From Arsenophonus nasoniae DSM 15247 (GTDB taxonomy: Bacteria; Pseudomonadota; Gammaproteobacteria; Enterobacterales; Enterobacteriaceae), in contig NZ_AUCC01000021.1 in the NCBI RefSeq assembly GCF_000429565.1, forward strand, positions 1 through 42,974: 42,974 nucleotides of DNA, written 5' to 3'. The notes beneath the pieces are model-generated. The model searched no databases. It saw only the letters and a list, made by a program, of their open reading frames with translations, and had not been told where the DNA came from. A program made the position numbers and the translations under genes. Of this stretch, positions 1 through 8,301 are shown piece by piece (the first letter of the stretch is position 1; every line of letters begins with the position of its first letter).

Positions 1-258
<258 letters not shown>

Positions 259-261
259 AAC

Positions 262-321
262 AGTGGATCAATTTTGATTGATCGGATTTAGATAAAAAGT
301 GGATCAGTTTTCGGTGATCGT
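262..321 (+). repeat. IS21 right-end multiple terminal repeats
   Basis: Two direct repeats of about 24 bp lie 36 bp apart, at 262-285 and 298-321. Both begin AGTGGATCA, followed by a T-run and then TGATCG; 19 of 24 positions match. IS21-family ends carry several such repeats as transposase-binding sites. The second copy lies against the terminal TGACA. Confidence 0.7.
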
Positions 322-326
322 TGACA

Positions 327-1337
327 CATCAAGAAGGTTATCAGGAAACCACCCGCCAAAAAGTCGATGCTTTTTTCTTGAGTCTTATTCCTTTCTACAC
401 GGTAATTACTGAAGCACAACAAGGGAATACCGGCAAAGCCGTTCAAGCAGGACTGTGGGATATGGCCGGTTTTTTGTCTTTTATCTCCTTAACCATACAA
501 ATTGGCGGGCGATTTAGTATAGCCGCGGGAGAAGCTGCCCTTAACGGACTACAAACCGCATTAAAGCAGGCTACATTCCGCCAGGCATTAAGCCAAGGAG
601 GCAAACAATTACTCAAATCGGGTATTCCTCATATAGCAAATAGCCTACCGCCCAATGTGGTAGCTAAATTAGGCACCGCTTTTTTGCGCAGTGCTGATCC
701 AGGATTTGAATTACTGGCATCCGGGGGAATAAAAAGTATTAATGCGTTAAAAAAAGCCGCAAGTCAGTCAAAAATAGAAATCAGTGGATTAAACAAGCTA
801 ATAAAGGCACTAGAAAAAAAGGCGGCTGATTTTCCGGTTGTGCCAACTGAAAAAATTGATATAGAAACCGCTTATCGTGCTGATCTGGCAAAAGAGGTTT
901 CGGTCATTAACATCGGTTATGAACGGGGCAATGCGATTTATGTGCAGGTAAATCCGGCAACTGGCGAGCCATATGGCCGCAAATATCTGCGGGATGCTGC
1001 TGGTAATCTTGAGTTAGCGCCAGTGCCAATCGGTGAGCGTCTTTACCATCTCAAAACGCAGGGGTTGGGCGGATTGGGATCTAAAATGGCCGATAGACTT
1101 TGGGTAGAACAAGAAGACGTACTAAAGCCATTAAAGAAAATGACGCTTAATCAGCTAAGAAAAAAATTAGCACAATCACAAAATGGCAAAGATATTTATA
1201 TATACAGAAAAGATTTGAGTAACCTGGATGTCAGCCGTATTTTTAATGAAAAAATCGAAATCTCCTCAATCGCGTTTGATGACTGTAAGCTGTCTGAAGT
1301 TAACCTAAAAATGCTAATTTACATAGAGTTAGCCTAA
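327..1337 (+). pseudogene. 5'-truncated toxin/effector gene, N-proximal fragment
   Basis: The frame is open from the IS edge to the TAA ending at 1337. The only start available is a TTG at 321, inside the IS terminus, with a stop just upstream, so the real 5' end was lost or displaced by the insertion. The product has a hydrophobic segment (FLSLIPFYTVITEAQQGN, then a GFLSFISLTIQIGG stretch), a lysine-rich middle, and a GRKYLRDAAGNLELAPVP block. I recognise the general look of large toxin-like proteins of insect-associated gammaproteobacteria but cannot name a family. The last residues before the stop begin a pentapeptide-repeat helix (SSIAFDDCKLSEVNL) that continues in another frame from 1310, so this fragment and the next feature were one gene. 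The frame breaks in the A5 run at 1307-1311. Confidence 0.7.
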
Positions 1338-1366
1338 CTGATAGTGACCTAAATAAAGCTAATCTT

Positions 1367-3028
1367 ATGGAAGCTAATCTTTCTAGGGTTAGTTTAGTAC
1401 ATACTAACTTGGCTGAAGCCAATTTGAATAAAGCTGTTTTAGATACAGTTAATCTCGAATGGGGTTTTTTAGATCGAGCTAATCTAACTGATGCCAGCCT
1501 TAAAAATATTAATCTGAAGTATGCTAAGTTGCGTGAAGCAGATCTGACTGGGGTCACTATGGAAAATGTTATTTTGATTAATACTGATTTCACTAAAGCT
1601 AATTTAAGTCATGCCAATTTGAAACAGGTATCTATTTTGGGAGCTAACTTCTCGGGCGCCAATCTGGACAATACAGTTGATACTTTTACGCTTAATCTCC
1701 CTAAATGGAACGAGGCTAACCTGGATCATGATTTGAATCATTTTAATAATAGCAGAAACAGTATTCTAACTGCGATTGATAGTATTGATAATCAATATAG
1801 TGCGTTAAAAACCAAGTTAGCACTGCAATTAATTGACTCTCTTGACCGTCCTGCAATTAACCTTACCCATGTCAGGTTACCGTTGTTAGATATTTTAGCG
1901 AAAGAACCCTTTGTAAAAAATCAAGTAATTAATCAGTTTGTTAACAAACTTATGCGTAACTTTTTAGAAAATAATGCATTGCAGCTACTCAGTAAACTAG
2001 AAACTAACCCGCAAATAACCCATACTTTTATCAAATATTTTGACCAACAACCCGAACTGATGGTTTCAGCAGAATTTAATAGCGCCTTTATTCAAACCAT
2101 ACTAGCAGCCCGAATAAAAGGAACTGAGGGAGTGAAAACCGCAGCGCAGCAATTATATCAAAAGTATCTGGATTTACCTGCTATTCAGCAACAACTACAA
2201 CATGCAGAAATTGAGGGGATCTTTGGTGACTATGCTGGCCATGCAGACTGGGCAGATAATCAAGCAACAAATTATCTACTATTGTCGCCAACTAAACCCG
2301 GCAGAGTATTACTGGTTGCTGAAAATGACCTCTATCAAATGTTGCATCCTAATGATGAAACAAAATGGAATAACATTTTCCTTTTTCAGGATGGCAAGAA
2401 TTTAAGTCCAGCAGAATATAATTTGCAACAGTGTTACATGCAAGAGTTTCCTCTTTTTGCCTCACCTTTCTCTTATAATTTGCATCAGTATTTATTTGAT
2501 AACTTGATTGAAAGTTTAGATTTAGGAAGCCGATTAAAACCTCTATTCTTAAATGCCCAAAAATCTAACACCTTTGCCATAAAACTGGTAGATGATGTTG
2601 ATCACCAAGAGTTAAGCACAATCTTTTCTCGTGTGCTTGATTTTGAACAGGGCCACATATTGAAAAATGAAAATTATAACCAGATTATTAATCTATACAA
2701 TCTAACATCAAGTTCAAATAGAAAAAAAGCCGAACATCTCTTCTCGTTATCGACAGTTTTTACCCGTTATTCTTCCAGCGCTATCTTTGGCATCGAAGAG
2801 GATTCTCCTGTGATGCTGCGATATTATGCCTATGCTTTACTAGAAAAAGCGCATAAACTTGATCCCAGCTTAATTGGTCAAAATACATTTAATGATTGGA
2901 AAAATCGTTTACTTGGTCAAAATGGCGCCTTCACTTGTAGCGCCCTGCTGGCTGATGAGATGACTGTTTATGCTAACCAGCGCTGCAAGCCCATATTACA
3001 AAAAATTATCCCACCAGCCTGGCGATAA
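1367..3028 (+). CDS. SopA/NleL-like HECT-type E3 ubiquitin ligase effector, C-terminal part (frameshifted off its N-terminus)
   Basis: The 553-codon frame opens with pentapeptide repeats of A(N/D)LxxX type (LAEANLNKAVL, ANLTDASLKNINL, TKANLSHANLKQVS) up to about residue 105. A helical region and a bilobed C-terminal domain of the SopA/NleL kind follow. Those type III effectors have a beta-helix, a HECT-like N-lobe, and a C-lobe whose catalytic cysteine is Cys753 of 782, i.e. 30th from the end. Here AFTCSALL places Cys524 (TGT at 2936-2938) 30th from the end of 553. The expected role is ubiquitin transfer to host proteins after secretion into host cells. The ATG at 1367 has no clear ribosome binding site; the frame really starts at 1310, so this piece alone may not be translated. 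No secretion genes are in view. Family assignment is from domain order and cysteine position, not a search. Confidence 0.72.
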   Translation: MEANLSRVSLVHTNLAEANLNKAVLDTVNLEWGFLDRANLTDASLKNINLKYAKLREADLTGVTMENVILINTDFTKANLSHANLKQVSILGANFSGANLDNTVDTFTLNLPKWNEANLDHDLNHFNNSRNSILTAIDSIDNQYSALKTKLALQLIDSLDRPAINLTHVRLPLLDILAKEPFVKNQVINQFVNKLMRNFLENNALQLLSKLETNPQITHTFIKYFDQQPELMVSAEFNSAFIQTILAARIKGTEGVKTAAQQLYQKYLDLPAIQQQLQHAEIEGIFGDYAGHADWADNQATNYLLLSPTKPGRVLLVAENDLYQMLHPNDETKWNNIFLFQDGKNLSPAEYNLQQCYMQEFPLFASPFSYNLHQYLFDNLIESLDLGSRLKPLFLNAQKSNTFAIKLVDDVDHQELSTIFSRVLDFEQGHILKNENYNQIINLYNLTSSSNRKKAEHLFSLSTVFTRYSSSAIFGIEEDSPVMLRYYAYALLEKAHKLDPSLIGQNTFNDWKNRLLGQNGAFTCSALLADEMTVYANQRCKPILQKIIPPAWR

Positions 3029-3145
3029 ACACTTCAAATAGAATCGCTTAGAAATAAATAAAATGGCATTGTTGGAAATAACAGCAATGCCTCAAATAGA
3101 TTATCCAATCTATTTTTTGTTATACAGTAAATAGAATTGGATCTG

Positions 3146-4146
3146 TCAATTTTTATCATTTAACGAATATTCAGCAAACCGGATCACTTCGTCACCGAGC
3201 CAGCTATTGAGCTGTTTTAGCTTGCTTTGTAGCGGTATTAATTCATTGCGCACAAACACTTTGGCCGCTTTTTCCACATCGCCAAAGCCACCAACATTAC
3301 CGGGGATAATGCCCATAATCTGCGGCGGCACGCGGTGAGCGGCTAACATATCGTCCCGGCTCACATTTTTAATATTTAAAAATTCATCTTTGGCGGCCGC
3401 CTCCGACAACGGGATGGTTTGGATACCATCTTTTTTACCGTCCGGCGAATACAAAAACAGATTGCGAAAATTTCCCGGTCCTTTACTGCTTTTGAATGCC
3501 TCACGAATATTGTCAATATCCTGCGGGCTTTGTGAGGGATTACTGATATAGAGGATATAGCCAGCGTGGGAGCCGTTAAGATAATATTTGCGCCGAAAAA
3601 GCGTCGACGCTTCATTAAGTAATACCGACGTCAGCGCAGCTAAATATTCCAGCAAGCCGTAGATTTCCTGGTTGATATCGGCTTCAATCAGATGAAAAAC
3701 CTGTCCAGCCGGAAAATCATACAGCTCACAGTCATAGCCATATTTCACCAACCAGTAAGTGACTAAATCCTCCCCGCGTCGGGTAAATTTGGCCGGAATA
3801 TGTTTAAGCCGTAATGGCCGTTTCAAGCCATTGGTGCGGCGCTCTAAATAACCATTACCAAACAGTAAAAAATCCAGTACAAAACTGTCGAAGTCCTGCC
3901 GGCTTAATAACGGATGTGGGATAAAGGTACTGGTGAGAATATTACGTTTGACATAAATCGCATTGCTGTGATGCGGCGCGGCGCGAAAAGGCGGGACAAG
4001 CCCTCAAAGCTAATCGGCGGCTTATAGTAGTTATCGATTAACACACATTCCAGATAATCAAATATTTCCCGTCGCTCAAGGGCGGAGATCGGCTCACCAA
4101 AAATAAACGCTTCAATCTGCTTACCTTGTTTAGCATTAGTTGCCAT
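3146..4146 (-). pseudogene. Q: P2-like phage portal protein (gpQ, PBSX-type), frameshifted
   Basis: The reading starts at ATG 4144-4146 behind a GAGG box and matches phage P2 portal protein throughout: EAFIFGEPISALERREIFDY near the start, IYVKRNILTSTFIPHPLLS, INQEIYGLLEYL, a middle block FRRKYYLNGSHAGYI, and the end VEKAAKVFVRNELIPLQSKL then LGDEVIRF. The frame changes once near 3985-4000, at EGLSR followed by FRAAPHHSNAIYV. The first 50 or so codons and the remaining 280 are therefore in different frames. Total length is close to the P2 gpQ norm of about 340 residues, so a single indel is the only visible lesion. The portal forms the dodecameric DNA channel of the capsid. Its position after the end of gene P fits the P2 PQ operon. 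Confidence 0.88.
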
Positions 4147-4275
4147 TTAAAAAACCTCAATAATATTACGGTGCGTGGCACTGTCGCCGGTGATCGGTTC
4201 GTTATACAGCGCATGCATGGTGGCCCAGGCCAGATCAGAGTGGCTGGCTTCTTCACTGCGACAGGCTTTATAAGT
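4147..4275 (-). pseudogene. P: Terminase ATPase subunit (P2 gpP-like), C-terminal remnant
   Basis: Directly upstream of the portal gene, about 42 codons end in a TAA (4147-4149) that abuts the portal ATG. The segment TYKACRSEEASHSDLAWATM followed by HALYNEPITGDS and the tail IIEVF looks like the C-terminus of P2-type terminase large subunits. In P2, genes P and Q form one leftward operon in this order. Upstream of about 4275 the similarity stops and the rest of the gene is gone. The assignment rests on a short stretch plus context, so it is moderately sure. Confidence 0.6.
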
Positions 4276-4369
4276 CGATTTTTTTGTAACCGTATTGCGC
4301 GCGTTACGTTTTCTCTGGCGAGGACAGCATCGGCAATTAAAAATATGAGCGGACACTAGTATATTTTAT

Positions 4370-4412
4370 TAAATTAAAAAGATTCCTGAGTATTTTTAAG
4401 ATATTCAGGAAT
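4370..4412 (-). terminator. Rho-independent terminator for the C45 hydrolase gene
   Basis: On the minus strand the 8-bp stem ATTCCTGA/TCAGGAAT (4405-4412 with 4382-4389) is followed by CTTTTTAATTTAA. It lies 45 bp past the stop of the C45 hydrolase gene. Confidence 0.6.
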
Positions 4413-4456
4413 AATGAATGGTAAAATTAATATACTAAGATAGTTAAATTAAATTT

Positions 4457-5710
4457 TTATTTACTATTTACTTCAAAGCAAACTTTAGTAAACTCTTGCA
4501 GTTTTGGCGACCAAGTAGTGCCATAGGTACATCCCGCTCTTAGATCATGTATTATGGCATTTGTAGTAACAAAAGCGTTTCCCTTATAGCCCTGCATTAA
4601 GACAGGTTTAGAACGAAATAAATCTTTTAATGCATCAATACTTTTTTCTGGGCTATATATAGCACGTAATTTAGCCGTATTGAGCCGCCATAATGTATTG
4701 GCAAATAAATTATCAAACAACCGCCAATTACCTTGAGCATATTTTTGCACCATCCATTTTTCTTCACCAATGGGATGATTGGTATGAACAATATAGCCTT
4801 TCTGTGTACCATCAATCACTTTATTACCTTTATCTGTTATTTCTATGGTAATAATTTGGTTATTTAAATCGACAAAGCTTGGTGAATATGCGCCATTGGT
4901 TTTCAAATCAGTGAAAATAGCAGGGATTTTATAGACATTATCATTTTTGGCAACGATTGCCATCAGCACCGCACTTATAGGCACACCATTTTTACCACTA
5001 CCTTGACGTAAGCCTTCAATAATATTTGTTGTGGTAGCTAATTTTTTCCCCATTACAATTGAGGTAAAGAAGGGTGTTGGTGCATGCACAATTAAGTCTG
5101 GGCTTTGCCAAATAGCGCCCCAACCAGAATATGCTACATTCATATCTTGGGTTTGACCTAAAATACCATTTGACCATCCTATCGCGGTACATGCGGAACC
5201 ATTTTTCTTCAGCTCAGCCATTTTTTTTAGCGCATTATCCGTCTCTTTTTGAATTTCCTTAGCAAATAATCCCTCTTCAGCCCAGGCAACCAAATAAATT
5301 TCGTCTAAAGTATGATTGGTTGCTGCAGCCAGTCCTTGCCAAAAACTAATTAATTCAGGAAATTGTTTTTTTATAACATCAATATTTTTAAGAATAGTAC
5401 GTTGGTCACTTTCTAATATTTGTTTTTTTACTAAACCGAGTTGCAGCTTGATGTAATCGCCCATTACATCACTTTTAAAAAATTGCTTGTAACCGTTAAC
5501 TATTTGTTTTCCGCCTTCTTTAGTTAGACCTTCAAATGAGATAACTGGTGTGTTTTTTTGCATAATATCTGTTGTGTTTGCATGATAATAATTACCTGTC
5601 AAATGGAATTCTGCTCCATTAAAAGCTTTAACAATATTATCATTTGCTAAAGCAAATTCAGCATTAATTAGAATCGAAATGATAGTTGCTGTATAAATTA
5701 TTTTTTTCAT
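4457..5710 (-). CDS. Secreted C45-family Ntn hydrolase / acyltransferase-like protein
   Basis: This 417-residue protein has an N-terminal signal peptide (basic KK, hydrophobic core, ALA/ND cleavage near residue 22). It also has the hallmark GSACTAIGW, with Cys174 as the predicted autocatalytic N-terminal nucleophile, followed by GQTQDMN. This is the pattern of C45 peptidase/acyl-CoA:6-aminopenicillanate acyltransferase-like proteins and linear amide C-N hydrolases. These self-cleave before the Cys and act on amide bonds; the substrate cannot be read from sequence. The start is the second ATG (5708-5710), because AGAGG lies 8 nt before it but only 2 nt before the ATG at 5716. Export would place it in the periplasm or outside. 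It sits alone between decayed P2-like phage genes and is itself undamaged, so it may be prophage cargo or later cargo. Confidence 0.85.
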   Translation of the reverse strand: MKKIIYTATIISILINAEFALANDNIVKAFNGAEFHLTGNYYHANTTDIMQKNTPVISFEGLTKEGGKQIVNGYKQFFKSDVMGDYIKLQLGLVKKQILESDQRTILKNIDVIKKQFPELISFWQGLAAATNHTLDEIYLVAWAEEGLFAKEIQKETDNALKKMAELKKNGSACTAIGWSNGILGQTQDMNVAYSGWGAIWQSPDLIVHAPTPFFTSIVMGKKLATTTNIIEGLRQGSGKNGVPISAVLMAIVAKNDNVYKIPAIFTDLKTNGAYSPSFVDLNNQIITIEITDKGNKVIDGTQKGYIVHTNHPIGEEKWMVQKYAQGNWRLFDNLFANTLWRLNTAKLRAIYSPEKSIDALKDLFRSKPVLMQGYKGNAFVTTNAIIHDLRAGCTYGTTWSPKLQEFTKVCFEVNSK

Positions 5711-6085
5711 AAACATTTCCTCTTAAGCATTTATTTACCAAAAAATGCTATCTTCAGAACGTGTGATAACAAAAGCTTGAATTTTTACAAATGCTTAAAA
5801 TTATCTCAGATTATCATTCTATACCCCTTTATTTGTGTTAATTTAATTACGAATAAATTATTCATATATATCTAAATAGATGGCAAAAAATATTTGTTGC
5901 ATTCTAACTAGTCATTTTTAGGTTTAATGAAAAACAAATTATTATTTATATTTGTTTTATTAGGTGTAACATTTGGTTAAATAAAATAACATTATTATGT
6001 AATTATTTATTAATGACATTTAACACTAAAAGCTATTAAATAAATTATTACTCAATCAAAAATACCACAAAAAAAATTAATATAT

Positions 6086-6115
6086 TTTAATTTAATTTAA
6101 TTTAATTTAATTTAA
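6086..6115. repeat. Tandem repeat (TTTAA)x6
   Basis: Six uninterrupted copies of the pentamer TTTAA, inside the non-coding AT-rich stretch. No function is evident. Confidence 0.9.
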
Positions 6116-6302
6116 GAAAATTAATCATGCTAAATATGTATTAATAAGTAATAGTTTTAGAAATTAATAAATTAAGATAAATAACTTCTGGTATTTATAT
6201 TTCATTATTTTTAATTTTTGAAGTTAATATTGGAAAGAAATTTGAATTAATAAAATATGGCTAACTAAATTAATTGACTTAAGTTACATTAAAAATAGTT
6301 AT

Positions 6303-6342
6303 TGTTTGATTGTTTGATTGTTTGATTGTTTGATTGTTTAAT
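6303..6342. repeat. Tandem repeat (TGTTTGAT)x4 plus one variant copy
   Basis: Four perfect copies of the octamer TGTTTGAT (6303-6334) are followed by TGTTTAAT (6335-6342). The repeat is non-coding and likely prone to copy-number slippage. Confidence 0.9.
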
Positions 6343-6812
6343 GATTTAATTATTTAAATGGCTTAACTTTAATTATATTTAAAGTTAACTTGCGGAAAGT
6401 GAAAATAATGTAATTAATTATAACTAATCTTTTTAATGCAATATTATTTTGTTGTTTTCAGTAAAAAAGTAAACATTAATTACTCAAGCTTGAAATCATT
6501 TATAGATAAAAGCTCTCAATTATTTTTCATTATTTAATGATATCTGAAAATAGATTTTATACAGTTTATAATAAAAAAAATCTATAACTCTGGTGTCAAT
6601 TATTATTAATTAAATTTCAACAACACCTCACAATGATAAACAACTTCACTATAAACATATTATTGACAAATAATGTAACCCTATCGATGTTATTCTTAAT
6701 TAATGATGCTTTTTCACTTTCATTTTTTGTATCAACCTTCAAACAAATACAATCTCATGCAACTTATCGCGTCAAATAACAGCATAAAAAGAGATCAAAA
6801 AGAAGTTATTGT

Positions 6813-7430
6813 ATAGCGCAGGATTATCGCCACAGCGTGCGCATGATTGAACTCAATGATGGCAACCGCCCAATCGGTAACATTCGCGCCGCGATTATTG
6901 GTATGGTTTGTACCACGAGAGAAACCGATGAAAAAGCCTTTCCACTGAATAAACCGGTGCTGATTACTGATGTGCAAGGTGCGATAAGTCAAGCCTGGAA
7001 AACGGGCATACTGGCACCCGCATTGCAAGTAATTGCCGATCAAGCAAAACCTGATAACAGTTGTAGTAAGAGTTAAACAAGGCGAAACCGAAGACGAAAC
7101 GACTGCTGATATTATTATCCAGCATGGTCGTAAAACGGGTATTCAATCCTTGCCAGCCGCACAAAATAGTGTGGCTTGTTAAACCTATATTTTAGGCATA
7201 GCGGGGCTGAATAATAAAGCAGTTGCAATAGCACTCGCCAGTGTGGCACAAAAACTGCGCACCATGGCTTATATTAGTTCTTATGACTGCCAAACTGGCA
7301 GTGAAGCTATAAATATCGGAAAAATTTAGCTAGCCTGAATTGATGTTGATATGGCAGGATCTTTTGCCTTTCGATAGTGTGAATAAAGCCGAAAATAACG
7401 CCTGGGCAACAGCAGCCATCACTATCACAG
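6813..7430 (+). pseudogene. FI: P2-like phage tail sheath protein (gpFI), heavily decayed 5' part
   Basis: The conceptual start AQDYRHSVRMIELNDG, then AAIIGMVCTTRETDEKAFPL and LNKPVLITDVQGAI, matches the N-terminus of P2 tail sheath protein. The initiator position reads ATA (6813-6815) instead of ATG. An extra base near 7050 shifts the frame (ADQAKP continues as VRVKQGETEDET). A stop interrupts it near 7180, and KAVAIALASVAQKLRTMAYI follows. A further shift precedes LMLIWQDLLPFDSV at about 7350-7395. Past about 7430 nothing is recognisable, so roughly the second half is missing. The sheath contracts the phage tail, and P2-like tail cassettes are sometimes domesticated, but this copy cannot make a protein. 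Orientation relative to Q/P matches the P2 map. Confidence 0.85.
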
Positions 7431-7546
7431 TAATGAAGAAATTTTGTATTTAACAATTGCCACTATTTGATGGCAACGCAATTAACTGTTGTTGTAATCA
7501 TGACTAACATTATTCTGTAATGCAAAAGTCCTCCGGTTGATCAATG

Positions 7547-8122
7547 CTAACGCATCGCTGATTTAGGTCTAAATGCTTTAATAACGCTGGGATCGGTTTC
7601 AACATAGGGGCCTTCTAATAACTGGATACAGTAAGGTACGCTAGCAAAAATTCCAGCAACAATTTCGCTTCCCTGCTGATCTTTTAAACCGGCTAATGTT
7701 TCTGTAATTGATTTTGGTTGTCCGGGTAAATTCAAAATCAATGTTTGCTTGCGGATGACGCCAACTTGACGTGATAGGATCGCCGTTGGGACAAAATGCA
7801 AACTGATTTGCCGCATTTGTTCACCAAAACCCGGCATTTCCCGATCGGCAATCGCTAGTGTCGCATCCGGTGTTACGTCACGCAGCGCTGGCCCAGTACC
7901 ACCGGTAGTTAAAATTAAATGACAAGCTAGATCATCAACTAGCTCACAAAGTGTGAGTTCAATAATTTTTTGCTCATCAGGGATTAAACGTGACTCAATG
8001 GTAAAAGCGGTTTTAAGTGCTGTGGAAAGCCAATTTTTAAGTGTAGGGATGCCCAGATCTTGATAAATTCCCTTCGCTGCCCGATCAGAAACAGAAACCA
8101 AACCTATCCGCAATTTATCCAT
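7547..8122 (-). CDS. mogA: Molybdopterin adenylyltransferase MogA
   Basis: This 191-residue protein is close to the usual 195. MogA adenylylates molybdopterin so that MoeA can insert molybdate, a late step of molybdenum cofactor synthesis in the cytosol. The family signature TTGGTGPALRDVTPDATLAI is intact, as are the start DKLRIGLVSVSDRA and the end segment LLEGPYVETDPSVIKAFRP. The start is set at ATG 8120-8122, with GAGGA a few bases upstream, although the frame is open further to 8224. It lies downstream of talB on the same strand, the usual enterobacterial order, with a hairpin between them. Whether other molybdenum-cofactor genes survive cannot be seen here. Confidence 0.95.
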   Translation of the reverse strand: MDKLRIGLVSVSDRAAKGIYQDLGIPTLKNWLSTALKTAFTIESRLIPDEQKIIELTLCELVDDLACHLILTTGGTGPALRDVTPDATLAIADREMPGFGEQMRQISLHFVPTAILSRQVGVIRKQTLILNLPGQPKSITETLAGLKDQQGSEIVAGIFASVPYCIQLLEGPYVETDPSVIKAFRPKSAMR

Positions 8123-8244
8123 GAGATCCTCAAATTTGATATTGAAAACAAGATGTTTAATACTAAATCTATTCAACTTTTGCTGTAGCAACCCAAAGAT
8201 AAATAATATTATTCCCTTAAGCACCCTTAGCCCAACAAATAAAA

Positions 8245-8282
8245 CTCAAAAGCCTAGTAAGATAGTCCACTAGGCTTTTATT
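8245..8282 (-). terminator. Rho-independent terminator downstream of talB
   Basis: A perfect 11-bp stem AAAAGCCTAGT/ACTAGGCTTTT (8248-8258 and 8269-8279) with a 10-nt loop, T-rich on both strands. It separates talB from mogA. Confidence 0.85.
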
Positions 8283-8301
8283 TATAACAGAGAAATATTA
8301 A

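Larger units (their letters stand above)
5711..6812. other. AT-rich gene desert inside the prophage remnant
   Basis: About 1.1 kb with no convincing gene on either strand. It is dominated by A/T runs and contains two clean short tandem repeats (listed separately). It holds the promoter region of the C45 hydrolase gene at its left end and the dead start of the tail-sheath remnant at its right end. In a P2 map this position corresponds to the late genes between P and FI; no trace of them was recognised. Confidence 0.7.

Noticed and set aside
1300..1593. 97-codon minus-strand ORF opposite the pentapeptide repeats
   Set aside because: It is the antisense of a repetitive coding region; its own repeats simply mirror the pentapeptide periodicity, and it has no ribosome binding site.
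4038..4359. Overlapping small ORFs on both strands around the terminase end
   Set aside because: Only the frame giving SHSDLAWATMHALYNEP shows family similarity and fits the P-Q order; the others are shadows.
6303..6342. Possible CRISPR or iteron array
   Set aside because: The units are only 8 bp, directly adjacent with no spacers, and no rep or cas gene is near.
6795..7164. Minus-strand ORFs opposite the tail-sheath remnant
   Set aside because: The plus strand matches the P2 sheath protein; the minus frames have no family resemblance.
8122..8224. N-terminal extension of MogA
   Set aside because: The open frame upstream is hydrophobic and unlike the family; GAGGA points to the ATG at 8122.
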